A DNA stretch of 44,946 nucleotides from an uncultured Solirubrobacterales bacterium (GCA_903821395.1 CAIJLJ010000017.1:1-44946), one strand, 5' to 3'; counted from the first letter of the stretch, positions 15,493-24,255 are shown. Notes: generated by a model from the letters alone, not told the origin. Numbers and translations: made by a program.

Positions 15493-16596
15493 TCAGTCGC
15501 TGGCGCTGGAACCGCGCAGCCGGGCCCGCAGTCGCGCCCAGAAGCCAGGCCGAACACGCCTGCGCCAGAGCGCCGGTGGCGTCACCGAGGCACGAACCAA
15601 ACTGACCCAACCGTCGACGCTGAGTTGCCCAGCGATCAAAGCGCTCAGCCCGCTCGTAACCGGTGCATCAACCCCGGCGTCAGCCAGCGCCTTTGCGAGC
15701 ATCGGCACCGATTCGAGTGCTTCGACGGCCTGACCGATCTGTGCCGGTATCGCTGCCGCCGGTACGCCCGATCCAAGCAGTTCACCGGCGCGGCGGTTGC
15801 GGCTACCCGGTGCCAGCGCGGTGGCGACGAGGTCACCGGTACCAGCAAGTCCGATCATTGACTCAGGCCTCGCGCCTTGGCTCTCGGCCAGTCGCCAAAT
15901 CTCTTGGAAGATGTGCCCAGCAGCTGCCCCAGCCGCATTTAGACCTTGTGCCTCGGTCGCTCCTGAGGCCAGCGCCGCTGCGTTCTTAGCCGCGCCCGCG
16001 TATTCGACTCCGAGCGGGTCGTTCGAGATCTCACAGATGACGCCGCCGCGCGTGAAGAGATGCGCCAGCATTCCAGCGAGCGCTTCATCGCTGGAAGCCG
16101 CGACTAGCGCTCCGCCGTCGTGAACTAGCTCATCTGCGTGGGCGGGGCCGCCAATGACCGCGACCCGTTCAGGGCCGTAGAGTGCGCCGCTGATCGCCGA
16201 GGTGACAGCGCCGGTCGGCGCGACGAGCCCCTTGGCCAGTGAGACGATCGGGGTTGTAGCGCCAAGGCCACGGTCCCCCAGCCCAGCGATCACGCTGGCG
16301 ATACCGCTCGACGGAACGGCTAGAAGAACCAGCTCTGCGCGCTCCAGCGAATCCGAGGAGGTTTCGATCCTCAGCTCTGGTGCGAGCGCTACGCCCGGCA
16401 GGTAGGCACGGTTCTCACCGTCGCGCTGCAACTCGCTGGCCTGGGTTGCGGTACGTGCTTGCAGCGTCGTCCGCACGCCGGCGCGGACCAGCAGCAGCGC
16501 TACGGCGGTTCCGAACGAGCCTGCGCCGACAACGACGGCGCGGCGTGGCGTGCTGCGGCTGAAATTTGTGCGTGAGCGTTGCGCCATCGTCGTCAT
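15493..16596 (-). CDS. gpsA: NAD(P)-dependent glycerol-3-phosphate dehydrogenase
   Basis: A GpsA-family enzyme of 367 residues that reduces dihydroxyacetone phosphate to sn-glycerol 3-phosphate for phospholipid synthesis. It has the dinucleotide motif GAGSFGT (24-30), the catalytic Lys204 in EYAGAAKNAAAL, and the substrate-binding block GTGDLVATAL with SRNRRAGE (252-271). The usual GPSFA.E motif is changed to GGPAHADEL. The protein is about 30 residues longer than typical, from an N-terminal extension and an Arg-rich tail. It follows the glycerate kinase gene by 16 bases and is probably its co-transcribed partner. Confidence 0.88.
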   Translation of the reverse strand: MTTMAQRSRTNFSRSTPRRAVVVGAGSFGTAVALLLVRAGVRTTLQARTATQASELQRDGENRAYLPGVALAPELRIETSSDSLERAELVLLAVPSSGIASVIAGLGDRGLGATTPIVSLAKGLVAPTGAVTSAISGALYGPERVAVIGGPAHADELVHDGGALVAASSDEALAGMLAHLFTRGGVICEISNDPLGVEYAGAAKNAAALASGATEAQGLNAAGAAAGHIFQEIWRLAESQGARPESMIGLAGTGDLVATALAPGSRNRRAGELLGSGVPAAAIPAQIGQAVEALESVPMLAKALADAGVDAPVTSGLSALIAGQLSVDGWVSLVRASVTPPALWRRRVRPGFWARLRARLRGSSASD

Positions 16597-16612
16597 CTAC
16601 CCCAGATCAGCC

Positions 16613-17605
16613 TTAGAGGTACGCGGCAATTTCACTGCCAGCCTGTTCGATCTCGGCAAGCGTCGAGGCCTCGATCACGCCTTGTAGGTCAAGTATTCGC
16701 TGATCGAGTGCGTCGAGGCCGTTGCTGCCAACAATCGCGTGGCATGGGACGCCAGCCTGGCGCGCGCGCACGGCGATCTCGGCGGCGATCTTGCCCTCAA
16801 AGGTTGTTCGATCGATACGGCCTTCGCCAACAATCACCGCGCGCGCTGCCTGGATCCGTTCGTCGGCATCGAGAGCGCTCAAAACGAACCGTGCTCCTGG
16901 CTCAAGCGTCGCTCCGTACTGGGCCCAAAGCGCTCCAGAGAGACCGCCGGCGCAGCCGCTCATCTCGACTCCGCGAGGGTCACGCGGAAGCGATGCGGCC
17001 GTCTTTTCCAGCCGTGCCGTGAGTCGCTCGACGGCCGCTGGGTCGGCGCCTTTCTGCGGGCCGAAAACCTCGGCGGCCAGTTCGTACGGGGTGTTGACGT
17101 CGCAGCAGATGATCAGCTCGGCTGTGCCGATTCCCCCTGCCGATTCGATCGCTTCGAGCGCTCCAACCCCGCCATCGGTGCTCGCGCTGCCGCCGACAGC
17201 AACGATCACCCGGGCGGCGCCGCTGGCTGCGGCGGCGGCGATCAGTTGGCCCGCGCCGTAAGAACTCGCAGCTTCGGCGTCGCGCTCGCTTTCCTTGATC
17301 TGCGGTAGGCCGATCGCGTTAGCTGTCTCAACGATCGCAGTCCCACCGTCTTCGGTGAGCCCAAAGCCAGCTTTAATGGGTCGCATCAGCGCGTCGCTGG
17401 CATCGGCTCCAGCTGTTTCGCCGCCGAGCGCTACGAGCAGGACTTCGAGTGTTCCTTCGCCGCCGTCAGCAACGGGCATCAGGTCTGGCGCGGTCGCCAC
17501 GACCGATTCAAGACCGCGGCCGATCGCGGCGGCTACCTCGCTGGCGCGAAAGGTTCCCTTGAATGAGTCAGGCGCCACGAGCACCGCTCGCTCGTCGTTT
17601 GGCAT
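16613..17605 (-). CDS. glxK: Glycerate kinase (GlxK/GarK family)
   Basis: A glycerate kinase of 330 residues that phosphorylates D-glycerate with ATP, feeding it into lower glycolysis. The N-terminus carries APDSFKGTF, then VADGGEGTLEVLL, GGSASTDGGVGALEAI in the middle, and GEGRIDRTTFEGK near the C-terminus, all hallmark strings of the GarK family. It is the first gene of a likely unit with gpsA, giving a small glycerol/glycerate phosphate module. The ATG is supported by a TAGGCT box 6 bases upstream. Confidence 0.93.
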   Translation of the reverse strand: MPNDERAVLVAPDSFKGTFRASEVAAAIGRGLESVVATAPDLMPVADGGEGTLEVLLVALGGETAGADASDALMRPIKAGFGLTEDGGTAIVETANAIGLPQIKESERDAEAASSYGAGQLIAAAAASGAARVIVAVGGSASTDGGVGALEAIESAGGIGTAELIICCDVNTPYELAAEVFGPQKGADPAAVERLTARLEKTAASLPRDPRGVEMSGCAGGLSGALWAQYGATLEPGARFVLSALDADERIQAARAVIVGEGRIDRTTFEGKIAAEIAVRARQAGVPCHAIVGSNGLDALDQRILDLQGVIEASTLAEIEQAGSEIAAYL

Positions 17606-17611
17606 CGCCGA

Positions 17612-17617
17612 AGCCTA
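17612..17617 (-). promoter_or_regulatory. TAGGCT -10 box of glxK overlapping the upstream stop codon
   Basis: TAGGCT ends 6 bases before the glxK ATG, and its TAG is the stop codon of the upstream phosphoesterase gene. Confidence 0.5.
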
Positions 17618-18565
17618 GCGGCAGGCGGCCTGACCGCTGTCGGCAACCTTGCCGTCCGTCTGCACGTAAGCCCAGCGGTAGCCGCGGGTGTAGAGGTCTA
17701 GCTGCAGAACGCCGTAGCCGCGGTTGTGAGCGAGGCTGCCATGGCCCGCTTTGAATGTTGGGTAGCGTTCAACGCCGCCGGTGCCAACGACGAAGCTTGG
17801 GATTCCGCTATCCGAAAGCTTCCCGTCGTTGGTCATCGCAGCAAGGCGCTCGTACTCGTGATCGTGACCGGAGAAGACAACGTCGGCTTTGCTTTTCTCG
17901 AGCTCCGACCAAAGCACCGACATTGACGGATGGTTCCGGTGGGGGCCTGAACTGAAGCGAGGGAAGTGCCAGATCGCCAGCGTGCAATTCGTGGCGTGGT
18001 TGGCAAGCTCACCCTTCAGCCACGTTGCCTGCGCTGAGCCGGTACCGCAGCCACCGACCTCACCGCACTGGGAGTTGAGACCGATCACGCGCCAGCCGCC
18101 GATCGTCGAGGCGTGCCAGCCCTGCTTACGATGGCCCGCCGCAGCGCCAAAGTAGTCGAAGTAACCGGTAGCGCCACCGGTCTTGTACTCATGGTTACCT
18201 GGCACCGGGAAAGTGATTGAACGCAGCTTGCCCCAGGTCGCGGCGTAGGAGCGGCGGAACAGCCGCAGCGCGCCATTGGGGTATTGAGTGTCACCGAGGA
18301 CGAGCACGTGGTCCGGCTTAATCTTCGCCGCCAGCGCGTATGTGGAGGCCTGGTGGCAGCGGTCGCCGACCGGCCCGAGCGGCGCGCAGACGATGTCGCC
18401 AACAACAACGAGGCGCGCTTTGTGGGTGCCGAGCGAGGAGTCGACCGTTGCCGAGGTCGCATCTCCAGAGCTGGAGCTACCGCAGCCAGCCGCGAGCAGC
18501 GCAGCCGCCACACCAGCAACAGCGAGCCATGACGCACGGTGAGCTTGCGAGTAGCCGATCACCAC
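17615..18565 (-). CDS. Lipoprotein calcineurin-like phosphoesterase
   Basis: A metallophosphoesterase of 316 residues with an N-terminal lipoprotein signal: hydrophobic core followed by LLAAGC, with Cys28 as the lipid-attached residue, then a Ser/Gly linker. The metal-binding motifs are in order: VVGDIV, LGDTQY, PGNHEY, a His in AIWHFPR, and GHDHEYERL. This set resembles purple-acid-phosphatase-like enzymes working at the cell surface on phosphomonoesters. The start is GTG at 18565. It follows the short-chain dehydrogenase gene by 15 bases, so the two may be co-transcribed. Confidence 0.87.
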   Translation of the reverse strand: MVIGYSQAHRASWLAVAGVAAALLAAGCGSSSSGDATSATVDSSLGTHKARLVVVGDIVCAPLGPVGDRCHQASTYALAAKIKPDHVLVLGDTQYPNGALRLFRRSYAATWGKLRSITFPVPGNHEYKTGGATGYFDYFGAAAGHRKQGWHASTIGGWRVIGLNSQCGEVGGCGTGSAQATWLKGELANHATNCTLAIWHFPRFSSGPHRNHPSMSVLWSELEKSKADVVFSGHDHEYERLAAMTNDGKLSDSGIPSFVVGTGGVERYPTFKAGHGSLAHNRGYGVLQLDLYTRGYRWAYVQTDGKVADSGQAACR

Positions 18566-18571
18566 TTCAGT

Positions 18572-18584
18572 CTGACAGCGTCAG
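18572..18584. repeat. Short inverted repeat before the phosphoesterase start
   Basis: CTGAC-AGC-GTCAG forms a 5-bp stem with a 3-base loop just upstream of the GTG start of the phosphoesterase and across the stop of the preceding gene. No T-run follows, so it is not a standard terminator. Confidence 0.3.
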
Positions 18585-19375
18585 TCGCGGCGCGGGGCAG
18601 CAGTGCCACCGCGCAGGCGGCGCAGCATTGCGTCGCCACTCCGTTGGCTGACGTTGTGAACAAGTTGCAGCAGTCGGACTATCGGCGGGAAGTAGACCGC
18701 CCTGCGATCTTCCTCGACCGCTTCGATGATCTTCGCTGCGAGCAGCTTCGGGTCGGCCGCATCGCTGCCTCGGTACCAATCCGGCATTCGGTCGCGTTCA
18801 TGGGCGTGGAGCGTAGTCTCGATCTCACCGGGGTAAACCGTTGTCAGCGACACGCCGGTGCCACTTAGCTCGTGCCGAAGCGCCTCGGCGAACAGCCGCT
18901 GCGCAGCCTTGGTGCCGCCGTACACGGCGGCCCAGGGGAATGAGCGCAGCGCGGCCCCGGAGCTAATCACCACGATCTGCCCGCGGCCACGGTCGAGCAT
19001 GTAAGGCAGGCCGTAGTGAACTGTGCGCAGCGTGCCGTGCCAGTTGACTTCACTCATTCTCAGCGCGTTTTCGAGCGGCTCGTCGCGGAATGGTCCGTAG
19101 TGGGTGATGCCGGCGTTGGCGACAAGCAGCTCAATGCCGCCTGCATCAGCGGCGAAGCTGTCGATCGCGGCTTGCACCGACTCGCTGGAGCAAACGTCGC
19201 ACTCGTATTCGTGGTGCTCACCCGGGAGTGAGGCGGAGAGCGCTTGTAGCTGATCGAGTGAGCGCGCAGCCAAACCGACCGTCACGCCCCGCTCTGCTAG
19301 CGCCAGCGCCAGCGACGCCCCAATGCCTCGCGAGGCGCCGGTGATGAATGCTCGTGTGCCTGGGCCAATCTCCAT
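18581..19375 (-). CDS. Short-chain dehydrogenase/reductase
   Basis: A classical SDR oxidoreductase of 264 residues. It has the cofactor motif TGASRGIG (12-19), NAG (87-89), catalytic Ser138/Ser139, Tyr152 and Lys156 (YGGTK). An Arg at the end of the second strand (AARS) would allow NADPH. A variable C-terminal part contains a hydrophobic patch that could sit at a membrane. The substrate is unknown; relatives act on lipids, steroids or aldehydes. It diverges from the metalloregulator gene over only 37 bases, and both have promoter boxes there, so the regulator could control it; that is inference. Confidence 0.92.
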   Translation of the reverse strand: MEIGPGTRAFITGASRGIGASLALALAERGVTVGLAARSLDQLQALSASLPGEHHEYECDVCSSESVQAAIDSFAADAGGIELLVANAGITHYGPFRDEPLENALRMSEVNWHGTLRTVHYGLPYMLDRGRGQIVVISSGAALRSFPWAAVYGGTKAAQRLFAEALRHELSGTGVSLTTVYPGEIETTLHAHERDRMPDWYRGSDAADPKLLAAKIIEAVEEDRRAVYFPPIVRLLQLVHNVSQRSGDAMLRRLRGGTAAPRRD

Positions 19376-19381
19376 TGCGCG

Positions 19382-19387
19382 AGCCTA
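19382..19387 (-). promoter_or_regulatory. TAGGCT -10 box of the SDR gene
   Basis: TAGGCT ends 6 bases before the SDR ATG. Confidence 0.5.
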
Positions 19388-19399
19388 TCTGCTGCGCGA

Positions 19400-19405
19400 T
19401 AGGAT
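19400..19405 (+). promoter_or_regulatory. TAGGAT -10 box of the DtxR/MntR-like gene
   Basis: TAGGAT ends 7 bases before the regulator ATG. A GGAG sequence lies in the same 7 bases, so a short ribosome binding site is also possible. Confidence 0.4.
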
Positions 19406-19412
19406 CGGAGCG

Positions 19413-20129
19413 ATGTCTGAATCTGAAGCCAGCGAAGCGGAGGAAGAGTACCTGCAGTCGATCTTTTGGCTACGCGAGGCCGGTCTACCGATGACCGGCG
19501 CCAACGTTGCCCGCGCAATGCAGCTATCACCTCCAACGGTTCACGAGATGCTCGGCCGGCTCGAAAGCGACGGTTACATCGAGCGCGCCGCCGACAAGAC
19601 GATCGCGTTCACTGAGAGTGGCGACGAGCAGGCACACGAGATCGTCCGGCGACATCGCCTGATTGAGCGCTTCCTTACCGACGTGCTGGGGATCCCATGG
19701 GATGAGGTTCACGAGGAGGCGGAGCGGCTAGAGCACGCGATGAGCCCGGTCTTAGAGGAGCGAATGTTGGCCGCTATCGGCGATGCCACCACCTGCCCAC
19801 ACGGCCATCCAATCGCTGGCGGAACACGGCATGAGGGAGTGCCGCTGGCAGACGTTGCGGTCGGTGCCAAGGTCGAGATCATGCGCTTCGAGAACGAGGC
19901 AGAGGATCTGCTCCACTACCTCAAGTCAGCTGGTCTGGCCCCGGGCCTCAAGGGGACGCTAGAAAGCTCAGGCGACGAGGAGGTCGTGATGCTGAGCGAG
20001 GCGGGTGACCAGTGCGCCGTCACGCGAAGTGTCGCCGAAACGGTCGCCGTGATCGCCGACCCCTCTCCGCCATCGCGAACTGCTCTGCCGGAGCACCTCG
20101 TGATGTCGACCGAACGCTACGGCCGCTGA
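19413..20129 (+). CDS. DtxR-family metalloregulator, long MntR-like type
   Basis: A metal-dependent repressor of 238 residues: a winged helix (about 5-65, with LSPPTVHEMLGRLESDGYI), a dimerisation domain (about 70-125) and a C-terminal SH3-like FeoA domain (about 145-225). Aligning to DtxR, the ancillary ligands are kept as His81, Glu85 and His100. The primary site has Glu12 in place of Met10, Glu104 in place of Cys102, then Glu107 and His108. Acidic residues at both changed positions are typical of Mn-sensing MntR proteins. It therefore looks like a long manganese regulator of the mycobacterial MntR type, not an iron regulator. The start at 19413 is supported by MSESEASEAEEEYLQS and GGAG upstream. 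Its stop abuts the convergent aminotransferase stop without a gap. Confidence 0.88.
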   Translation: MSESEASEAEEEYLQSIFWLREAGLPMTGANVARAMQLSPPTVHEMLGRLESDGYIERAADKTIAFTESGDEQAHEIVRRHRLIERFLTDVLGIPWDEVHEEAERLEHAMSPVLEERMLAAIGDATTCPHGHPIAGGTRHEGVPLADVAVGAKVEIMRFENEAEDLLHYLKSAGLAPGLKGTLESSGDEEVVMLSEAGDQCAVTRSVAETVAVIADPSPPSRTALPEHLVMSTERYGR

Positions 20130-21218
20130 TCAGAGCGAGCGGTAAGCATCGGCGAGCCGCTCGATGCCTTCGCTGATCTGCGCCGGCGTTACACCGGAGT
20201 AGGCCAGGCGCAGTTGGTTAGTTGCGCCTTCGATCACGAAGTCTTCGCCTTTGACGAAGAGAACGTCGCGCTCGGCGGAAGCCTGCTCAAGCGCCGCCAC
20301 GTCGGTTCCCTCCGGCAGTTCAACCCACATGAAGTAGCCGCCCTCGGGGGCGTTGTACTTAGCCTCAGGCAGGTGCTCGTCCAGCGCCGCGGTTAGCGCT
20401 GCGACGCGATCAGCCAGCGCTGCGCTGACCGTTTTAACCGACTCCTCGATCCGCCCTGAAACGCAGAACTGGTAGACGATCCCTTGGGCCACCATGTCAG
20501 GCGAGATGTAGGTGTTGGTCGCCGCCGTCGTGATCTGCTTGATCAGATCTGCCGGGCCGACGAGGTAGCCGACGCGGATCCCCGGGCAGACCGTCTTCGA
20601 GAACGATGAGGCATAGACGACCCGGCCGCCATCGGCGCCGTCGAGCGAGAGCATCGTCGGCAGCCGCTCACCTGTGAAGCGGATCTCGATGTAGGGGTCG
20701 TCTTCGAAGATCAGGAAGTCGTACTCGGCGGCAAGCGCGAGTAGCTCCTCACGCTTTGCTTGGCTAAGCGTGTAGCCAGCTGGGTTCTGGAAGTTAGGGA
20801 TGATGTGCGCGAAGCGTGGCCGTAGTCCGCCTTCGAGTTCGGCGCGCAGCGCGGCGGTGTCAATCCCGTCGGGCTCCAGTTCGATCATCTTCACGTCGGC
20901 GCCGCGCTCGAGCAGGCCGAGCAGCGTGCGGTCGTAGGTCGGCCGCTCAACGACGACCGCATCAGCTGCTTGGACCAGTGCGTCGAACAGAAAAGCATCG
21001 GCCTGCATCGAACCGTTGGTGACGATTACTTGGTCGACCTCTACGCCGTGGCGCTCGGCGATCCACTTGCGCAGCGGTGCGTAGCCGCCGGCTGTGCCAT
21101 AGGCCGTAACTCCGCCTGGATCGTCGCTGAAAGACTCTGCTGCAGAGGCCTTCAGACCTTCGATGTCGATGATGTCGAGTGAGGGCGCTCCGCGCGCGAA
21201 TGAGATTGAGTCGGCCAT
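20130..21218 (-). CDS. PLP-dependent class I/II aminotransferase
   Basis: A fold-type I aminotransferase of 362 residues, similar to the LysN/2-aminoadipate and MocR-derived group. The PLP lysine is Lys208 in SSFSKTVCPG. The PLP ring is held by Asn145 (PNFQNPAG), and EDDPYIEIR (172-180) supplies Asp and Tyr. The substrate-binding Arg is near the C-terminus (NQLRLAYS). The family converts 2-oxoacids and amino acids; the natural pair is not evident. It is a single gene with its own promoter box, convergent with the metalloregulator. Confidence 0.9.
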   Translation of the reverse strand: MADSISFARGAPSLDIIDIEGLKASAAESFSDDPGGVTAYGTAGGYAPLRKWIAERHGVEVDQVIVTNGSMQADAFLFDALVQAADAVVVERPTYDRTLLGLLERGADVKMIELEPDGIDTAALRAELEGGLRPRFAHIIPNFQNPAGYTLSQAKREELLALAAEYDFLIFEDDPYIEIRFTGERLPTMLSLDGADGGRVVYASSFSKTVCPGIRVGYLVGPADLIKQITTAATNTYISPDMVAQGIVYQFCVSGRIEESVKTVSAALADRVAALTAALDEHLPEAKYNAPEGGYFMWVELPEGTDVAALEQASAERDVLFVKGEDFVIEGATNQLRLAYSGVTPAQISEGIERLADAYRSL

Positions 21219-21225
21219 GGGCTGA

Positions 21226-21231
21226 AATCTA
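21226..21231 (-). promoter_or_regulatory. TAGATT -10 box of the aminotransferase gene
   Basis: TAGATT ends 7 bases before the ATG at 21218. Confidence 0.45.
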
Positions 21232-21261
21232 CGCTAGCGGAACGGTTTCGGCGCGCCAGCC

Positions 21262-22188
21262 TCAGCGGCCAGCGACAGCCGCCTCAACTGGCACGGCTCC
21301 CGAGAGCGCAATTCGCAGCTTTGCTTCGGCCTCTGTGACGTTGGCATTCAATGCGCTATCAGGCCGTGCGAGCAGGGCTACGCGCAGGCTCAGCGGGTAG
21401 GCGCCGGAGCGCAGAGCTACGTCGCTCGGCGCGACGCAGGCGCCGGTGGCGTTGCGGACCTTCGCCAAGCTGAGGTGATTGACCGAGTCGAACTTGGCGC
21501 CGGAGACTGCGGCCGCGCGCCGCTGCGCATTGAGGCTCGCTGCTGCGGACGCGCCCGCCGTCTTCGCCTTCATAGCGGCATCTTGCCGTGCTTTCAGTAC
21601 GTGGCTGGCGCGCTGGCGTGTGAGTCTGCTTGCTGGCCGCCGTAGCCGGCTGGTGACCTGAGCGGCGCTTAGGCATCTCCTGCTGCCGCCACGTTCGGCG
21701 ATCGCTGTCGCCGACACGGTCATCGTCAGTAGCTGCTGCAGGCCTGCGCAGCCGACAGTCCGCGGCGCCGGCTGGACGATGACGAGGGCCGCACCTGCAG
21801 TGCCAGCGCAGGCCTCTGCGGCGGCGTCGCCACGGGCCGCTCGGACGCCGCTTAGCTTCGAAATCACAAGCGCTCCGTCGCTGTTAGCTACGCCAGCACC
21901 GAGCACAAGCTGCGACGAGCCGGCGGTTGAGTTTGGAGCGTTTCCGGAGGAGCTAGCGATTGCGGCGATCAGCACTAAGGCCAGAACAGCAGCTGCGCCA
22001 AGCCCGGCGGTCAAAAGCCCCGAGGGACGCTTTCGCGGCCCGTTGTTACCCGGCCCCCCGCTGTCTTGGTTGCCTGCCGCGGCCTTCGGCTCAGCAGCGC
22101 TGCTGCGCAGATCGCCTTCAATCTCGCGCAGCCGTTGCTCTAGCCCGCTGAGGGTGTCGCGTACGTCGCCTGGCTGCTCGTCGCTCAT
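21262..22188 (-). CDS. Hypothetical single-pass membrane protein
   Basis: A protein of 308 residues that I do not recognise. The N-terminus (1-57) is hydrophilic with a short Leu-spaced helix (LSGLEQRLREIEGDL) that may form a coiled coil. One membrane segment follows at about 58-79, then an Ala-rich extracytoplasmic domain. Four Cys (two pairs) and a C-terminal SGAYPLSLRVALLARP stretch vaguely recall the end of phosphate-binding-type periplasmic proteins, but the match is too weak to use. It lies 32 bases after sucD on the same strand and may be read through from sucCD. Confidence 0.7.
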   Translation of the reverse strand: MSDEQPGDVRDTLSGLEQRLREIEGDLRSSAAEPKAAAGNQDSGGPGNNGPRKRPSGLLTAGLGAAAVLALVLIAAIASSSGNAPNSTAGSSQLVLGAGVANSDGALVISKLSGVRAARGDAAAEACAGTAGAALVIVQPAPRTVGCAGLQQLLTMTVSATAIAERGGSRRCLSAAQVTSRLRRPASRLTRQRASHVLKARQDAAMKAKTAGASAAASLNAQRRAAAVSGAKFDSVNHLSLAKVRNATGACVAPSDVALRSGAYPLSLRVALLARPDSALNANVTEAEAKLRIALSGAVPVEAAVAGR

Positions 22189-22220
22189 TGCCCGGCTGAC
22201 GCTACCTGCTGGCGGGCAAT

Positions 22221-23096
22221 TCAGCCGCCGAGAATCTCGATTGCGATCTCAGCAACCTGCGTTGGTGTGCGCCCAACGCGCACGCCCTTCGCTTCGAGCG
22301 CCTCGGCCTTCGCTGCCGCAGTTCCCTTGGAACCAGAAACGATTGCGCCTGCGTGGCCCATCGTTTTGCCCGGGGGCGCCGTAAATCCGGCGATGTAACC
22401 GACGACCGGCTTGGTCACGTGCTCGGCGATGTACTCGGCCGCGACCTCCTCGGCGTCGCCACCAATTTCGCCGCTCATCACGATCAGCTCGGTCTGGTCG
22501 TCGTTCTCGAACAGCTCGAGTACGTCGACGAAGCTGGTGCCTGGGATCGGGTCGCCGCCAAGGCCAACAATCGACGAGTTACCAAAGCCTTTCTGGGCTA
22601 GCTCGTTGCCGATCTGGTAGGTCAGCGTGCCCGAGCGCGACATCACGCCGACGTTGCCTTCCTTGAAGAACGAGGCCGGGATGATGCCGACATTCGCTTT
22701 CCCTGGTGAGAGCACGCCGGGGCAGTTAGGGCCGATAAGTCGCACTCCCGGCATCCGCTTGATCTGCGTGTAGACGCGCAGCTCCTCGTGGGCTGGAATG
22801 CCTTCGGTGATCGCGATGATCGTCTCGATCCCCGCGTCGGCAGCTTCGAGAATCGAATCGGCGGCGAACGGTGGTGGCACGAAGATCATCGCCGTGTTCG
22901 CCTCGCTCGCCTCGACGGCGGCGTGGAAGGTGTTGAAGACCGGAATACCTTCAACGTCCTGGCCGCCTTTTCCGGGTGTCACACCGCTTACGACGTTGGT
23001 GCCGTAGGCGCGGTTGTTAAGCGAGTGGAAGCTGCCTTCGCTACCGGTTATGCCGGAGACGCAGAGGCGAGTATCGGTACCGACTAGGACGCTCAC
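22221..23096 (-). CDS. sucD: Succinyl-CoA ligase alpha subunit
   Basis: The alpha subunit (291 residues, normal length) of the TCA-cycle enzyme that interconverts succinyl-CoA and succinate with ATP or GTP formation. The CoA-binding domain opens with GITGSEGSFH and includes FVPPPFAAD. The phosphohistidine is His248 in GHAGAIVSG. The ATGA at 23093-23096 overlaps the sucC stop, so the subunits are translationally coupled. It also supplies the last step of the propionyl-CoA route encoded downstream in the window. Confidence 0.97.
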   Translation of the reverse strand: MSVLVGTDTRLCVSGITGSEGSFHSLNNRAYGTNVVSGVTPGKGGQDVEGIPVFNTFHAAVEASEANTAMIFVPPPFAADSILEAADAGIETIIAITEGIPAHEELRVYTQIKRMPGVRLIGPNCPGVLSPGKANVGIIPASFFKEGNVGVMSRSGTLTYQIGNELAQKGFGNSSIVGLGGDPIPGTSFVDVLELFENDDQTELIVMSGEIGGDAEEVAAEYIAEHVTKPVVGYIAGFTAPPGKTMGHAGAIVSGSKGTAAAKAEALEAKGVRVGRTPTQVAEIAIEILGG

Positions 23097-24244
23097 AGTG
23101 ATTCTCCCTTGGCCAGCGCGACAACCTTCTCGGCGGCATCGTTCATCGTTGACGCTGTGTAGACGCCGGGCAGGTTTGCATCGGCGAGAATCTTGCGGCC
23201 TTCGACATCGTTGGTGCCGTCGAGCCTGACGACAAATGGCACCGATGGCTTAGCGCTCGCAAAGGCTTCGATCAGGCCGTTGGCGACCTCGTCGCAGCGT
23301 GTGATGCCGCCGAAGATGTTGAACAGCACCGCTTTAACTTTTTCGTTTGAGCAGATCACTTCAACGGCGCTCGTGATCGCGTCGGCCTTTGAGCCTCCTC
23401 CGGCATCGAGGAAGTTGGCCGGGCTGCCGCCGTACTGGGCGACAACGTCGAGCGTGCTCATCACCAGACCGGCGCCGTTCCCGAGGATGCCGATGTCGCC
23501 GTCGAGCTTGACGTAGGTCAGGCCGCGGTCGCGCGCCATCTGCTCTTGTGGGTCCTCATCGCTTGGGTCGCGCAGGGCGGCGTTCTCTTTGTGGCGGAAG
23601 AGAGCGTTCTCGTCGAGCGTGACCTTTGAGTCCAGCGCGCGGACCTTGCGCTCGGGCGTGATGATTACCGGGTTGACCTCAACTAGCATCGCCTCCTCGG
23701 CGATGAAGGTCTCGTATAGACGAGTCAGGAAATCGCCGATCGGGCGGATCAGGTCGGCGTCAATCCCGGCATCGAAGGCCAGGCGCCTCGCTTCAAAAGG
23801 CTGGAAGCCGAGCAGCGGGTCTACGTGCAGCGTTGCGATCGCGTCGGGGTTCTCTTCCGAGACCTGCTCGATGTCCATGCCGCCCTGAGTTGAGAGCATC
23901 ACCAGCGCCGCGCGCGCAGAACGGTCAAAGACGATCGCCGCGTAGTACTCAGCCTCGATCTCAGAAGCCTCTTCGATCCAAAGTTCGTAGACGGTGAAGC
24001 CCTTGATGTCCATGCCGAGAATCGCCTCGGCGTGCTCGCGTGCCTCATCAGCGTTGGCGGCGACCTTGACGCCTCCGGCCTTGCCGCGGCCGCCGATCTT
24101 GACCTGCGCCTTGACTACGCATGGGTAGCCGATCTGCTCGGCGGCGGCCACTGCTTCATCGACAGTTCGCGCTGGAATTCCCGTTGGAACGGGGATTTCA
24201 TGCCGTGCGAATAGTTGTTTTCCTTGATATTCGAGAAGGTCCAT
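23093..24244 (-). CDS. sucC: Succinyl-CoA ligase beta subunit
   Basis: The beta subunit (383 residues) carries an ATP-grasp nucleotide domain and the second phosphohistidine-binding half. Hallmarks are MDLLEYQGKQLF at the start, KAQVKIGGRGKAGGVK, LVEVNPVI, and GNGAGLVMSTLD followed by FLDAGGG and NIFGGITRCD. It is the first gene of a sucC-sucD pair with a 4-base overlap. Its leader is short, with a possible promoter box 11 bases upstream of the ATG, and it diverges from the HAD gene. Confidence 0.97.
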   Translation of the reverse strand: MDLLEYQGKQLFARHEIPVPTGIPARTVDEAVAAAEQIGYPCVVKAQVKIGGRGKAGGVKVAANADEAREHAEAILGMDIKGFTVYELWIEEASEIEAEYYAAIVFDRSARAALVMLSTQGGMDIEQVSEENPDAIATLHVDPLLGFQPFEARRLAFDAGIDADLIRPIGDFLTRLYETFIAEEAMLVEVNPVIITPERKVRALDSKVTLDENALFRHKENAALRDPSDEDPQEQMARDRGLTYVKLDGDIGILGNGAGLVMSTLDVVAQYGGSPANFLDAGGGSKADAITSAVEVICSNEKVKAVLFNIFGGITRCDEVANGLIEAFASAKPSVPFVVRLDGTNDVEGRKILADANLPGVYTASTMNDAAEKVVALAKGESL

Positions 24245-24255
24245 GAGGATCCGAA

